A program made the position numbers and the translations under genes. Positions 35,195-47,494 of a stretch of DNA of 64,000 bases are shown piece after piece (within the stretch, counting starts at the first letter, position 1; every line of letters starts with the position of its first letter). The notes under the pieces were generated by a model. The model was not told the DNA's origin. It searched no databases and worked only from the letters and a program-made list of their open reading frames with translations. This DNA is from Chinchilla lanigera (Eukaryota > Chordata > Mammalia > Rodentia > Chinchillidae), in NCBI RefSeq assembly GCF_000276665.1, contig NW_004955502.1, positions 2,584,451 through 2,648,450 on the forward strand. Direction: 5' to 3'.

Positions 35195-36697
35195 GTTCTA
35201 TAAAAATTTTAGGATTCTTTTTCTAGTTCTGCAAAGCACATCATTGGTCTTTTAGTAAGGATTGCATTGTATCTGTAAGTTGCTTATATAGCATGGACAT
35301 TTTAACTATATTTATTCCAAATAACATTGGGTGTCTTTCTACTTTTTACTATCCTTTTCAATTTCTTTCATCAATGTTTTATAATTTTTGTTCAGAGATT
35401 TTTCACTTTTTTGTTATTTTATTTTATTATAGCTAGTAAATGTGATTGCTTTCTTTGTTTCTATTTCATATAATTCTCTCTTGGCATATAGCAAAACTGC
35501 TGATTTCTGCATGTTGATTTTGTATCTTGTAATATTGGTGCATTCATTTGTTAGCTATAATGGGTTTTATGGTGGACTATATTTCTTGGAGACTATATTT
35601 CTTTCTTGCCATCTGCAAATGATGACAGTTAGAATTCTTCTCTTCCCATTTGGATTCTCTTTTTTTTTTCTTTCTGTTACCTCATTACTCTGGCTGCAAT
35701 TTCCAGAACTATTTTGAAGCAGTGAAAGTGCACATCCTTCTTTGTCTTGTTCCAATCTTAGAGATAAAGTTTTCAGCTTTTTCCCATTCAGTAAAATGTT
35801 AGATGTTGGTTTCTCATACACAGCCTTTCTTATATTGAGATATGTTCCTTCCATACTTAATGTGTTCAATGTTTTTATCAGAAGAGACTTTAAATTTTAT
35901 TGTGTTTATTCTTCATAGGAGGAGACTATATGGTTTTTATCCTTCATTTGTTGATGTGGCATATCACATTTATTCATTTGTGTTGATCCATTCTTACATT
36001 ATTCCTGAGATAAATCACATTTAATCATAATAAATAATCTCTTTACTATGCTGTTGGATTCAGTTTATGGTTTATTTGTGTACTTATTTGGTTTTGGTAC
36101 CAGGATAATTACTGGTCTTGTAGACTGTATTTGGAACAATACCTCCTTCTTTATATTTTGGAGTAATAATGATTGGAATCAATTCTTTTTTAAATATGGG
36201 GTAGAATTCATCAGGGAAGCCATCCTTGTCCTACGCTTTTACCTGATGAGTGGCTTTTTATTTCTGATTCAATCTCATTAGTTGTTGGTCTGCTTGTGTT
36301 TTCTATTTTTTCATAATTTAGTGTTGTAAGGTGTATGTAGTGTCTAGGAATTTGTCCATTTCCTTTGGGTTATAAATTTGTTGGTGTATAATTGTTTATA
36401 ATAATTTCTAATGATTTTTGGTATTTTTGTGATGCTAATTTTAATTCTCCCCTTTTCATGTCTCACTTTGCTTGAGTCTTGTCTCTCTTTCTTAGTCTGC
36501 TTAAGGGTTTATCTACTTTATTTATCTTTTAAAGAATCAGGCCTTTATTTTATTGATGTTTTGTATTTTGAAGTCCCCATTTCAATTATTTCTACTGTGA
36601 TCTTTGTTATTTCTTTTCCTCTACTAATTTTGGATTTTGTTCTTATTTTTATAGTTTCTTGAGATATAGTGATGGGTTATTTGAAATCTTTCTACTT

Positions 36698-36778
36698 TGA
36701 GGGGGTAGTAGGAATCAAACTCAGGAGCTCGTGCTTGCCAGGCAGGTGCTTGTGCTGCTGAGCTATATCCCCGGCCCT
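36698..36778 (-). mobile_element. ID-type SINE, old subfamily, diverged
   Basis: 'Ggaatcaaactcaggagctc', 'gtgcttgccaggcaggtgct' and 'gctgagctatatccccggcc' are antisense ID. The tail is eroded. Confidence 0.88.
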
Positions 36779-37801
36779 CTACATTTTTGATGTGGGCATT
36801 GGTTGTTATAAACTTTCTTACTAGTAATTCTTTTGATGAATAAATTGTGATTCAAATCTCATTTGTTTCAAGAAATTTTTGTTTTCTTATTAATCTCTTC
36901 CTAGATCCATTGGTTGTTCAAAAGTAAGTTGTTTACTTTTCATGTATTTACATAGTGTACAGTGTCCAAGGTCTTGTCATTGATTTCTAGTTTTATTGAA
37001 TCGTGGTCAAAAAAAGTACTTCATATGAACTTCACTTTCTGAAATTTCTTAAGACTTGTTCTGTGGCATATTGTATAACCTACCCTGCAGAATGTTCTAC
37101 ATACTGATGAGAAAAATGTGTGCTGAGTAACAGCTGGACTGAATTTTTTGTAGATGTCTGCTAGGTCCATTTTGTCAAGAGTAAAATTTAACTCTGCTGT
37201 TTCTTTGCTGATTTTCTCTTTGAATGATCTGTCCACTGCTGACATTGGGATGTTAAAGTTCCCAACTAATACTGTATTGAAGTCTATCTCTCTCTTTAGG
37301 TCTAATACTTTTTTTATATACTTATGTTCTCCTACTTTAGATACATATATATATTCAGAACTGTTATTTCCTCTTGCTGAATTGACCCTTTTGTCATTAT
37401 GTAATAATCTTTTTATGTCTTTTTCCTGCTTTTGACTTGGTGTTATTTTATCTGACATTATTGTGGTTACTCTTCTTTAACTTTCATTTGCATAAACAAT
37501 CTTGTTTCATCTCTTCACTTTCAATCTAAGTGTGTTCTTAGAGGTGAAGTAAGTTTTTGTAAGCAACATATAACTGAATCTTGTTTATTTATCCATTTAG
37601 TTACCCTGTTTCTTTTAACTAGAGAAGCCACTCCATTTCAATCTAAGTTAATTACTGATGGGTAAGGTATTATACAATCTTTATAAGATATTATACAGTC
37701 ATGTACTTTGTTTCCTAATTTTGTTTTAGTTCCTTTCTCCTCCCCTTTCAGTCTTTCTTTGTGGCTAAATGAGTGCTGTAGTCATGATCTTTTTGACTAG
37801 T

Positions 37802-38211
37802 TGTATCGAGGACCTGGCCAAGACCCCCAACTGCCTGTATGAGGGGTACAGTGAAAGGATGAAATAAGAAACAGAGACATTTTTAGCAGTGCATGATGGG
37901 GGGCTGGGAGGTCAGTGCCTCAGGAAGGGCAGAGGCAAAGACACTCCAATCTAGCCATTATTTATTAGCCAGTGTAGGGGAGGGAGCAGGGTGCTTTTCC
38001 TGGAACAGTGCAGAAGCAGTGGCAGAATGGGCAAGTTTAACCTCATAAAGGAAACAATGCAAGATTCATCACCACACCTGGGTGCTAATCTCTTTGACCA
38101 AGAGGAAGGTGATTTCCACATTCCAAAACCAGACCACAAGGCAGGCAGGGCAAGCAGTGCCTAGGATAAATACTAGATGCTATGTCAATTCACAATTTGT
38201 GGTTCCCAACA
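37802..38211 (-). mobile_element. Solo LTR of an endogenous retrovirus
   Basis: Minus-strand ends are TGTTGGGAACC and CCTCGATACA (TG...CA). An AATAAA signal lies near 37967-37972, followed by a TTTCTTATTTC stretch and a 'gggggtcttggccaggtcc' end, typical of retroviral LTR R/U5. Length is 410 bp. No internal region or primer-binding site adjoins, so it is a solo LTR. A clear 4-6 bp target duplication is not visible. The class (ERV1 or ERVK-like) is not resolved. Confidence 0.72.
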
Positions 38212-39071
38212 AATTATTATTTTTGATTTGTCTATTATAGATTTTTGCATGAGACCTACAAAAAAACTTTTGGCTATAACAAGCTGTTTTGAAATGACAG
38301 CAACCTAACATAATCATAAGAACAGAAACAAAAAAAGAGAAAGAAAATATATTGGTAAGAAAACTCCCCACTTGCATTCCATTCCTCCCAACATTTTGAA
38401 TTTTTGATAGCTCCTTTTACATCTTTCTATATTGCTTATCTCTTAACATATTACTGTAATTATTACTTTTAACTATTTCATTATTTGGACTCCATGCTAA
38501 AATATGAATGTTTTATGCACCATGCTTATCATATTAAAACATTCTGAATTTGTATAATTACTCTTACCTGTGATTAGTTTTATACCTTCTCATGTTTTAT
38601 TCTTACTCGTTAATGTCTCTTTATCTCAGTTTGAAGAACTTCTCCTAGCATTTCTTGTAGAATAATTCTGATGAGGTATATTATTGATAAAGACTTGTTA
38701 CTGTCATTTTGAAAATTATTTTCTGAAATTTTAGTAGGTCGTTTGTCTCTTTCTAACTTTCTTATATCTTCCTTTGTGGTTTGCTGATTTTCTGTGATGG
38801 TATGCTTTGAATCCTTTCTTTTTCCAGTTAGTTCAACAGCTATAGGTATTTGTAACTACTGAAAGTTTTTGCTTTGTGGTTCCCAGGAGGCTTATATAAA
38901 ATGTCTTAACTTCTAACAGGTACTTCAGGCTGATGGCAACTTTGATGATCTACAAAAACTACACTTTCACCTCCTCCACATGGTGATAATTTTGATGCCA
39001 AAATTAATGAGGTTTAAAAAAATAATTTGTATTCTTTAACAATTTATTGTCAGCACAGTTGTTCATAGTAT

Positions 39072-39201
39072 AAAACATTTATTCATCAAAGCATAAAAAG
39101 TGGATTTATGTACTACTCTTTCAGTGTTAGAGAATTAAAACATTTATTCATCATAGCATAAAAAGTGGATTTATGTACTACTCTTCTAGTATTAGGGAAT
39201 T
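39072..39201 (+). repeat. 65-bp tandem duplication
   Basis: 39072-39136 and 39137-39201 are two head-to-tail copies starting AAAACATTTATTCATCA and ending in TTAG(A/G)GAATT. They differ at only a few bases. Confidence 0.95.
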
Positions 39202-39395
39202 CAAGACATGAATATTGGATTCTACCACTGGATTTTTAATTTCTAAACTCTGCAAATCAAGGGGGTGTCTCCACCTCACTCCCTGTTCCAGGCTAGCTGT
39301 GGATGTACTCTTGCCTGTGGGTCAGTCCGAGCTGGTTGTCTACGAGGCGCCATAGAGCCACCAAACACCTACTCCACCACTTTGCTGTTTCGCTT

Positions 39396-39472
39396 TCTAG
39401 GTTATGTTCTATCTCTAGGTTATGTTCTATGGGTGAATTTCTCTATCTAGGTTATGTTCTATGGGTGAATTC
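39396..39472 (+). repeat. Short minisatellite, three copies
   Basis: TCTAGGTTATGTTCTAT occurs at 39396-39412, 39414-39430 and 39446-39462. The last two copies are each followed by GGGTGAATT. Confidence 0.93.
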
Positions 39473-40059
39473 AGTTTGTAAAAATTCACACACTTGTTTC
39501 ATGTCCATCCCTGTATGTATTTATACTCAATTAAAAAGCATATTAACAAATGAAAAGGGGGAGTCATGCCAAAAAAATGAAGATTGTATAGTAAGAGGAT
39601 GGACAGTAAATTGGAATTACCAGAAAAAGTGATTTAAATAGCATAAGAATTATAACATGTTAACTGCAATACAGAGAGCTACAAAAAAAGGGACCAACAT
39701 AAAGACCATCAGGAATTCAATGTTTTGAGCGCTGATTTACCAGCGTGGTGCTGACTGCTCTGCTCTGGTGCAGTCTGTGGAGTGTGTAGAGCCAGGCTCA
39801 CAGAGCAGGGCCCCCCTCATCCTCCTGTTTCCCTGTGACATCAGTCTTCTCCATCTTTGTGACTCTTCTTTTCCCAACAGATTAGAAACCATACAGTAGA
39901 TGAAAACAAACTAGCCACTAGCTCTCAACAGCAAAAGCAGAAGGCTCAGCAAATATGACAAACCAGCATTGAACTCAGATGCTCACTGACATAATTTATG
40001 ATTGATTTCAACTTCATATGGATAAGGAGAAAATGCCTTAGTTTTATCAGAATTCTAGG

Positions 40060-40064
<5 letters not shown>
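39473..40064. other. No recognised repeat or gene
   Basis: Sequence between the minisatellite and the TA tract that marks the broken end of the next L1. No coding frame or known family is recognised. Confidence 0.35.

Positions 40065-40105
<41 letters not shown>
40065..40105 (+). repeat. (TA)n microsatellite at L1 breakpoint
   Basis: About 20 TA units, followed immediately by antisense L1 RT sequence. The unrelated sequence on its other side makes it the junction of a truncation. Confidence 0.98.
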
Positions 40106-40108
<3 letters not shown>

Positions 40109-41023
40109 TTCTGTTAATATGGTGTATTGACTTGCATAGGTTGAACCATCCCTGCATCCCTGGGATAAATCTGACTTGCTCATGGTGTATAACTTTCTTG
40201 ATGATTTGCTGCATTCTGTTTTCCAGTATCTTATTGAAGATTTTTGTGTATATGTTGATTAGGGAGATTGGCCTGTAATTTTCCTTTTTGGTTGGAGTCT
40301 TCTGAGGTTTTGGAATCAGGGTGATACTTGCTTCCAGGAATGACTTTGGAAGTATTGCTTCCCTTTCAATTTCCTTAAAGAGTTTCAGCACTAGTGGCAT
40401 TAGTTCTTCTCTAAATTTCTTGTAGAATCCAACAGTGAATCCAGCACAACATGCCTGAGCTTTTCTTTGTTGGCAAGTTTTTAATTACATTTTCAGTTTC
40501 ACTGGCTGCTACTGAGTTATTTAGAATTTTTACATCATGATATAGTTTTGACAATTTGATTATATCTAGGAATCTGTCCATTTTTTCTGTTTTCAATCTT
40601 CTTAGAATAAAGGTTCTCAAAGTAGATATTGATGATCTTCTGAATTTCTGTAGGATCTATTGTAATATCCCCCTTTTCATTCCTAATTGTTTGAATTTGT
40701 GTTTTTTCTTTCCTCTTTTTGTTGAGATTGCTAATGGTTTATCAATTTTATTTTTTCAAATAACCAACTTTTTCATTCATTGATTCTTTGTGTTGTTTTC
40801 TTAGTTTCAACTGCATCAATTCCTGCTCTTATCTTTATAAATTCCTCCCTCGTAGAGCTTTGGGTTTAATTTGTTCTTCTTTTTCTAGAAGTTTGAGGTT
40901 CAACATTAGGTTGTTTGTTTGAGCTCATTCTGTTTTCCTGATGTGAGAGTTCATTGGTATAAATTTTCTTCATAAGACTGCTTTCACTGCATTCCATAAA
41001 TTCTGGTATGTTGTATCAGCATT

Positions 41024-41371
41024 TGTCTTGGTTACTTTTCTCTCACCGCTAATGCCCAATATTAAGGAAAGAAAGGTTTATTTAGCTTACAGTTGTGGAG
41101 GTTTCAGTCTGTACTTGGCTGGCTCCAAGGCAGAGTGGCACATGGCACAGGGCAACCCTTCATAGCGGCTGAAGACAGCAAGAGCAAAAGGGAGGAGTGG
41201 CGGCAAGCAGCCTCTTTCCCTCCCTTACATTGAATGCAAACTATCTGCCCCAGGGCAGGTGTAGCACTTACAGCCATAATTCCAACATTGGACCATGAAT
41301 CAACCATAAACTCTAGAAGCCCCTATGACTCCATGAGGCTTTGGGGGGACACCTAGACACAAACCATAACA
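41024..41371 (-). mobile_element. MaLR-type solo LTR with intact target duplication
   Basis: The 348-bp LTR reads TGTTATGGTTTGTGTC ... CCAAGACA on the minus strand. It is flanked by GCATT at 41019-41023 and 41372-41376, the 5-bp duplication expected for ERVL-MaLR elements. It is inserted into L1 ORF2. Confidence 0.93.
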
Positions 41372-41861
41372 GCATTATTAGTTAATTGTAATTAACTGTT
41401 TAATTTCCTCTGTGAGTTATGGTTGTTCAGAAGGGTGTTATTTAGTTTCCATGTGTTTATGTAGCTTTTGCTATTTCTTTTGCTATTGAGTTCCCATTTT
41501 ATTGCACTATGATCAGATCATATACATGCAATGATTTTAATTCCTCTACATTTACTTAAGCATGTTTTATGGGCTAATAGGTGGTCTATTTTGGAGAAAA
41601 GCTCATGTGTAGCTGAGAAGAATGTGTATTCTGATGTTTTGGAGTGGAACACTCTGTAGACATCTACCAAGTCTATTGGTTCACAGGCTTGGTTTAATTC
41701 TGATATTTCTTTGTTGATTTTTTGTCTAGCTGATCTATTTTTGAGATTAAAGTATTAAGGTCCCCCACTATAATTGTGTAAGTTCTTATTTGATTTTCTT
41801 TCTGTCAGTATTTATTTTATGTAGTTGGGTGCACCTGTATTTGTACATATACATTTATGAT

Positions 41862-41940
41862 TTTTTTTTGGTACTGGGAATTGAACTCAGGACCTTGCAC
41901 TTGCCAGGCAGGCACTTATGTCACTGAGCTATATCCCTAA
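41862..41940 (-). mobile_element. ID-type SINE, old subfamily
   Basis: Antisense ID ('ggtactgggaattgaactca', 'ggaccttgcacttgccaggc', 'ctgagctatatccct') with a target duplication ATTTATGATT at about 41853-41862 and 41941-41950. Confidence 0.93.
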
Positions 41941-43335
41941 ATTTATGATTGTTATCTCTTCCTTTTGGACTTTTTCCTTAACAAGTATGTAGTAACCTTC
42001 TTTGCCCCCTTTGATCAGTTTTGGCTTAAAGTTTATATTGTCTGCAAATAGAATAGCTACCCCTGCTTTTTTTCTGGATTCCTGTGACATGGAGTATTAT
42101 TTTACATCCTTTGACTTTTAGTCTATGAATTTCATTTTGGGTTAAATGTGTTCTTTGCAGCATACTGTTGGCTATTGCTTCTTGGTCCATTCTGCCAGTC
42201 TGTTTCTTTTGATTGGTGAATTGAGAGCACTGACATTGATGGTTATAACTGATATGTATTGGTTTATCCTTTTCATGTTATTTTCCTGTTGTTTGTTCCT
42301 TGTCTTTCTGCTCTGTTTGTTTGCCCTACCTGGTGGCTTCTTTCTATTGTTGTTCATGTGTTTGTGGTCTTTGTTTTCTCTCTCTAATATATCCTTCAGA
42401 GCACTATGAAGAGCTGGTGCTCATAAACTTTAGTTGTTCTTTGTCATGGATGTATCTTATTTCATCATTTATTTTAAAGAATAGTTTTGTGGGGTACATC
42501 AATGTGAGTTGAAGATTGTTTTCTTTTAGGCCTTAAAATACCTCATTCCAGGCTCCCCTTGAGTTGAGGGTTTGTGTTGAGAAGTCTGCTGTGATTTTGA
42601 TGGGCTTTCCTTTATAGGTGACTTGGTTCTTTTCTATAGATGCTTTTAATATTTTGTTTTTGTGCTGAATTTCTGGAATCTTGATTATTATATGCTTTGC
42701 TATAGATTTATTTTGGTCATGACTATTTGGAGTTTTATATGCTTAATTAACTTGTATGTCAAATTCTTTATCCATGTTTGGAAAGTTTTCTGCCATTATT
42801 TCTGTAAAGAGGTTTTTAATGGCTCTTGCACAGCTTCCAGCTTTCTCACTGATTCCAAGCAATCTTATGTTGTTCGTTGCTTCATCTTGTAGCTGTTGAT
42901 TTTTTTGTGGTCTCTTGCTGTTTTTAAGATCTTTCTTTTCCTGATTGCTAGTCACAATCCTGTCTTCTAAATCTGATATTCTATCCACACCTTCATTCAA
43001 TTTCTTGCATATACTTTCAATGGAGTTTTGAATTTCCTGTATTTCTGTTTGGATGTTTCACTGGTTCCATTTCTTTTTTTATGTTGGTTATTCATAATCT
43101 CCATCATTTTTCTGAGTGCCTCTATTTTTTATCTGTGTCTGCTTTAATGTCATTCATTTCAATCATCACTTCTTTTTGAACCTCAGAGATTATTTTTTCT
43201 AGAGCTTATTCCATTTGTTTTATCACTTCTATTCTTACCGTTTCAGAGAGTTCCAGTGGTTGGCTTCTGATTTCCTCTATCTGTTTGTGCTCTGGACTTT
43301 TCCTGGGTGGGCTGGGCATTTGGGGTTGCATTTTG

Positions 43336-43406
43336 CTTCTTCTTCTTCTTCTTCTTCGTCTTCTTCTTCTTCTTCTTCTTCGTCTTCTTCTTCTTCTTCT
43401 TCTTCT
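43336..43406 (+). repeat. (TTC)n / (GAA)n triplet tract
   Basis: About 24 TTC triplets with CGT interruptions at 43357 and 43381. It lies in the N-terminal ORF1 region of the minus-strand L1. Frames crossing it give homopolymers of R, S or L that are not real proteins. Confidence 0.97.
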
Positions 43407-44860
43407 CATTTTCTATATTCTATTTTTTATTTTGTTTTTTTGTGTTGATACTTGTAGATTTCTTATGTTAGATAGCTTTATCCCTAGTATCGAGGTTTCC
43501 CTAGGGAATGTCTATTCCTCAGGATGTCTTCTAGATATAGGTGGTTCTTGGTCTCTACGTCTATCCCAAGAACCTATTTTCCCAATATATTAAGAATGTG
43601 AAGTTGCTATCTATTTGATTCAAGGCCCATTTCTTTGATACTTGACTATGGTGATGGTTATGACCCCTTACAATCACACTGTTGTCATACAAGGGAGAAA
43701 AACTGATTATAACACATATGACATCATGATTAAAGTAGTACAGTTACCAATAACAATAGACTCAAGCACAACCTAGTTACTGATAAACTGTGGTAACTAT
43801 TAGCCTGATACTTTTAACCATATGAACAAGTCCTACAGTTATATAATATAATTCAACTTGTACCAGGAACTTGTATGCAATGATTTTTCCACTTGTTAGA
43901 ATGACTTTACCTTGTTGTGTGTGGGGAGTTCAGAAGGACAGGGGGTAGGATGGAGAGATAAATGAGCATTAATATAGTAGCAGCAAGGCTGGAGGGCAAA
44001 GGATGATCATCCAAGTTTTGGGTAATTGTAGGACACAAGAGGGAAGGATTGGAAGAGAAAGCCTAGGAATATAGAAGTGAAAAGAGAAAAGGCAATTTTT
44101 TCTCACATATAAATATCATAAAATTAAGCAAGATAGCTAACAAAAGAGAGGAAGAGGACAAGTAGAAGCAAACCAAAAGGAAGGTTAGAGATCTAAGTCA
44201 TGTAAGAGAGAGAAAAGAAAAAGAAAAAAGAAAGAGAACAAAAATAAGTACATACATAGAAAAAGCAAACAAAGAAGCATACAAAAAAAACCCCAGGATA
44301 AAACAGAACAGAGTTTTTAAAAGCCAAGGCAGATACAAAGACAGTAACCAATCAGACAAAGAAAAATAAAAGTAGTAAAATTCCTCTAGTGTCTATAGTT
44401 CCGTGGTACATCCAAGTCAGATCCCAGAAATCTATACTCATGTCAAGTTTTCAGGTGGAATTATGCTGGGTATGGGTCTGATCTTGGCTTCTGGATTTAG
44501 AGAATGGTATTAGTCTTCTGTGCTGGAGTTCTCCCTGTGCCCTTTAGGAACAAAAGAAAAATAATCCCTACCTGCCTGCTTCTATTCCTTGTGTCTTTAT
44601 GCTCAAGTCCAGCACAGGTTCACGTAATTTACCAACTACTGGCTCATGTTGTTACTGCTGCTTCAGGCTTGTCCAGGCTGCTAGCCCCTCCTGCCCAATG
44701 TGTGTGCTCCAGCTGGGGTCCCACTGTGTTGCTGGTGATCCCACCAACCTGTGGGGACCTGATCAAAGGAGGGAGCAGTTGCTGGTGATCTTGCCAGCCC
44801 ACTGGGGCCCTGTTGATCACTTGGATTGGGTTTTGATGTTTAAATTTCTACAATTTTAAG

Positions 44861-45039
44861 TTTTATTATTGAAAAATGAATAACATGATCTATTTAACAT
44901 ACAATCCACTGAAATCAATAATCCACTAAAAAATCAATAACATATAATCAACTTAACATATAATCTACTGAAACTACTACTATTTAAGACTGGAGAAGGT
45001 ATATTTAATTTTTTTGAGTCTTCAAAAAATAATTCCTAA
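44861..45039. other. AT-rich sequence, no feature
   Basis: It contains near-repeats of 'aacatataatc'-type text (44890-44965). Nothing else is recognised. Confidence 0.35.
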
Positions 45040-45220
45040 ACCAGGCATGGTAGTAATTCCCTATAATCGGAGCACACTGGGAAGCTGATGTAGGACTGTA
45101 AATTCGAGCCCAGTCTAGGCAAGTTAGAGACTTAGAAAAACCCTGTCTCAAAATTTTAAAAAGAACTGGAGATATAGCTCAGTGCAAAATCCCTGGGTTC
45201 AATCCCCAGGTCAATACACA
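45040..45220 (+). mobile_element. Composite B1+ID SINE
   Basis: The B1 part is 'ccaggcatggtagtaattcc' to 'aaaaccctgtctcaaaattt'. It is joined by an A-rich linker to the ID part 'aactggagatatagctcagt' and 'ccctgggttcaatccccagg', followed by (CA)n. Confidence 0.92.
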
Positions 45221-45655
45221 CACACACACTTCTCAGTTTACTGACTTAAACTGAGGTAGTCTGTTCTCTTAGATATTTTCTTGTAGGATGATCCCAGACT
45301 TAAATGTTCCTTCTCTAAGTTTGACGATGAACAACCATACAAGGACTTGACCTAGTAACTTTTATCTATTTCTTACAAATTCAGAAAACAGATGATACAA
45401 ATAATCGAGACATGAGAAAAACTAATTGATTGCCTTAAAAATGTAATAGAGATGCCTCCTTTTGAAACAAAATAGCACAAGTATTAAGATGTTTGAAAAA
45501 TTATTATTATACTTAGATTGACAAGTAATTCTAACATAAAACAGATTTGAAGAGAGCTTGCACATGAATGTATACATACATATATATGTATATGTATGTA
45601 TTCATACATATATATGAATGTATACATACACATATCATGAAAAATATAGTCACAT
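45221..45655. other. No gene; ATGTATAC-rich stretch
   Basis: 45565-45635 holds two similar ATGTATACATACA(C/T)AT-type units separated by ATGTATATG repeats, a degenerate simple repeat. Frames here (MYTYIYMYMY) come from that repeat. Confidence 0.5.
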
Positions 45656-45722
45656 GGGGTTGTGAGCATAGCTTAGTGCAGACTACATGCGTAGCAGTAC
45701 TGGGTTTGCTCCTTGGCACCTA
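45656..45722 (+). mobile_element. ID-type SINE, old and diverged
   Basis: 'Ggggttgtgagcatagctta', 'gtactgggtttgctccttgg' and a CACC end follow the ID order with many substitutions. Confidence 0.65.
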
Positions 45723-47494
45723 TACATGTGTACATGTCAGATGGTATAGTTATGGCTATAAAATGACTTAGCTTGAGCACTGATGAAAGAAATAGTCTTT
45801 CTTGCTCCTTGCAATAACACTGTTCCCTTTTTCAAGAATCATGACTCCATGAATCTTTGGATCTATTTCTACATTTTGTATGTTTTTGGTCATATGGTTA
45901 TTCTTATACCAATTGCATACCCTCTTGATTACTATTGCTTATTAATAGGGTTCAGTGTGATATTTCCATCCTTGCATACACCATGTACTGATCTAATGCA
46001 ACTTTCTTTTATCCACCTTCCATTTGGTATTTCCCAACCAATTAATCACCATTCTATATTCAAGATGACTTTACTTTAGTTTCCACGTGAGACAGAATAT
46101 GCTGTACTGGTCTTTAGCTTATTTTATTTGACATCAATATCTTCCACCTCCACTCACCTTGCTGCACATGATGGGATGTCATTAATCTTTATGGCTGAAT
46201 AGTATTCCATTGTATATATATTTCACATTTTTCTCTATCCATGAGTTGATAGGTGCCTAAACTTATTCTACAGCTTAGCTATTTTGAATAGCACCAGAAT
46301 AAACATGGCTATGTACATATCTAAACATGGCCATGCAGTTATCTCTTTGGCATGCTGACATCATTTCCTGTGGATAGACACCCATAAATGGGAAATCTGC
46401 ACCATGTGGTAGATGTACTTTTAATTTTCTGAGGAATCTCCATACAGTTCTCTGTAATGATGACTAATTTATGTTTCCACTAAGAATGCAAAAGAATTCC
46501 TTTCTTCACATGCTTGCTAATGTTTGTTTTTTATAACAGCCATACTAGCTGGGGTAAGAGGATAACTCACTGTAGTACATAATTACCTTTCCCTGGTGGG
46601 TAATTATATTAGGCAATTTTTATACGTTTGTTGTCTATTTATATTTTGACTTTTCAGAAGTGCCTGTGCAGATTATTAGTGCACTTTAAAACAGAGTTGC
46701 AAAGTTACTTATTTTTTAGTTTCTTATATATGCTGGATCTTAATCTCTTAGATGAATAGTTGGCCAATATTTTCTCCCATCCTGGAATTCTCTTCATTCT
46801 GTTGGTTATTTCATTTGCTGTGCATAAACACCTACTATATTATGCCATTTGTCAATTATTTTGTATGCTAGGAATTGTAAGGTCTGGTCCAAAAATAACC
46901 TTGCTCATGTAACATTTCTAAAACATTTTCCATTTCCTCCTTTTCATTTCATAGTGCTGGTCATCATTTAAATCAGTAGTCCATTTGAATTGTGTGACTG
47001 GGGTGAGACAGGTGTCTATTCATTCTGCTGTATATGGGAGTCCATTTTCACCAGCACTGCTTGTTGAGGACTCCATCTTTTTCCCCAGTGCATGTTCTTA
47101 GTTCCCTTGATGCAGACCCATGGGTTTCATGTGCTGGAGTTTCCCTCTTGGACCTGTGTTCTGTGCCACTACTTGATGTGCTTGTGTCTGTGCCAACACA
47201 GCACTGTTTGGGTTCCTAGCGTTGTGGTCTACTTTGAAGTCAGACTGTGATGCTACCTGCTTTATTTTATTGCTCAAGATGTTTTTGGCTATGTGAAGAT
47301 ATTCTGTATTTCCCTACAAATTTTAGCTTTTATTTTCCACTTCTGTGGAGAATGTTATTGGAATATTATACAAATTGCATTGAATCTATAAATCACTTTG
47401 AGTAGTGTGGACACTATAATAGGACTGATTCTTTTAATCCATGAACACAGATGTGCTCCCATTGTTTATGCCCTCTGAGTTTCTTTCATGAATG

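Larger units (their letters stand above)
33480..39395 (-). mobile_element. LINE-1, long copy split by two LTRs
   Basis: The minus strand reads from the 3' UTR (33480-33900) through the ORF2 C-terminus (33900-34490) and RT (34960-36700; TSNILLNGKKLKTLSLRLEQ near 35800). The endonuclease follows at 37021-37458 (NTVLVGNFNIPMSAVDRSFK; FTLDKMDLADIYKKF), then the ORF2 start/ORF1 region to about 38900. It is interrupted by LTRs at 34494-34887 and 37802-38211, an ID SINE (36698-36778) and a microsatellite. The 5' limit is uncertain. It is dead. Confidence 0.88.
40106..44860 (-). mobile_element. LINE-1 with ORF1 and 5' region, 3' end missing
   Basis: On the minus strand the RT fingers lie at 40110-40400 ([35 protein letters not shown]). 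The ORF2 N-terminus is near 42172-42260 (LNSPIKRNRLAEWTKKQ), and ORF1 is at 42743-43000 (ISDLEDRIV, NIRLLGISEKAG, EIMAENFPNMDKEFDIQ). A (TTC)n tract lies upstream in ORF1, then probable 5' UTR to about 44860. It is interrupted by a MaLR LTR and an ID SINE. The ORF2 catalytic and C-terminal parts and the 3' UTR are absent. Confidence 0.88.

Noticed and set aside
37021..37458. 145-codon minus-strand protein as a host gene
   Set aside because: It is the L1 endonuclease domain (VGNFNIPMSAVDRS, FTLDKMDLADIY).
40047..40400. 117-codon minus-strand protein as a host gene
   Set aside because: It is L1 reverse transcriptase ([20 protein letters not shown]) read into a TA microsatellite.
43206..43593. 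Poly-Arg, poly-Ser and poly-Leu frames
   Set aside because: They are products of reading the (TTC)n tract.
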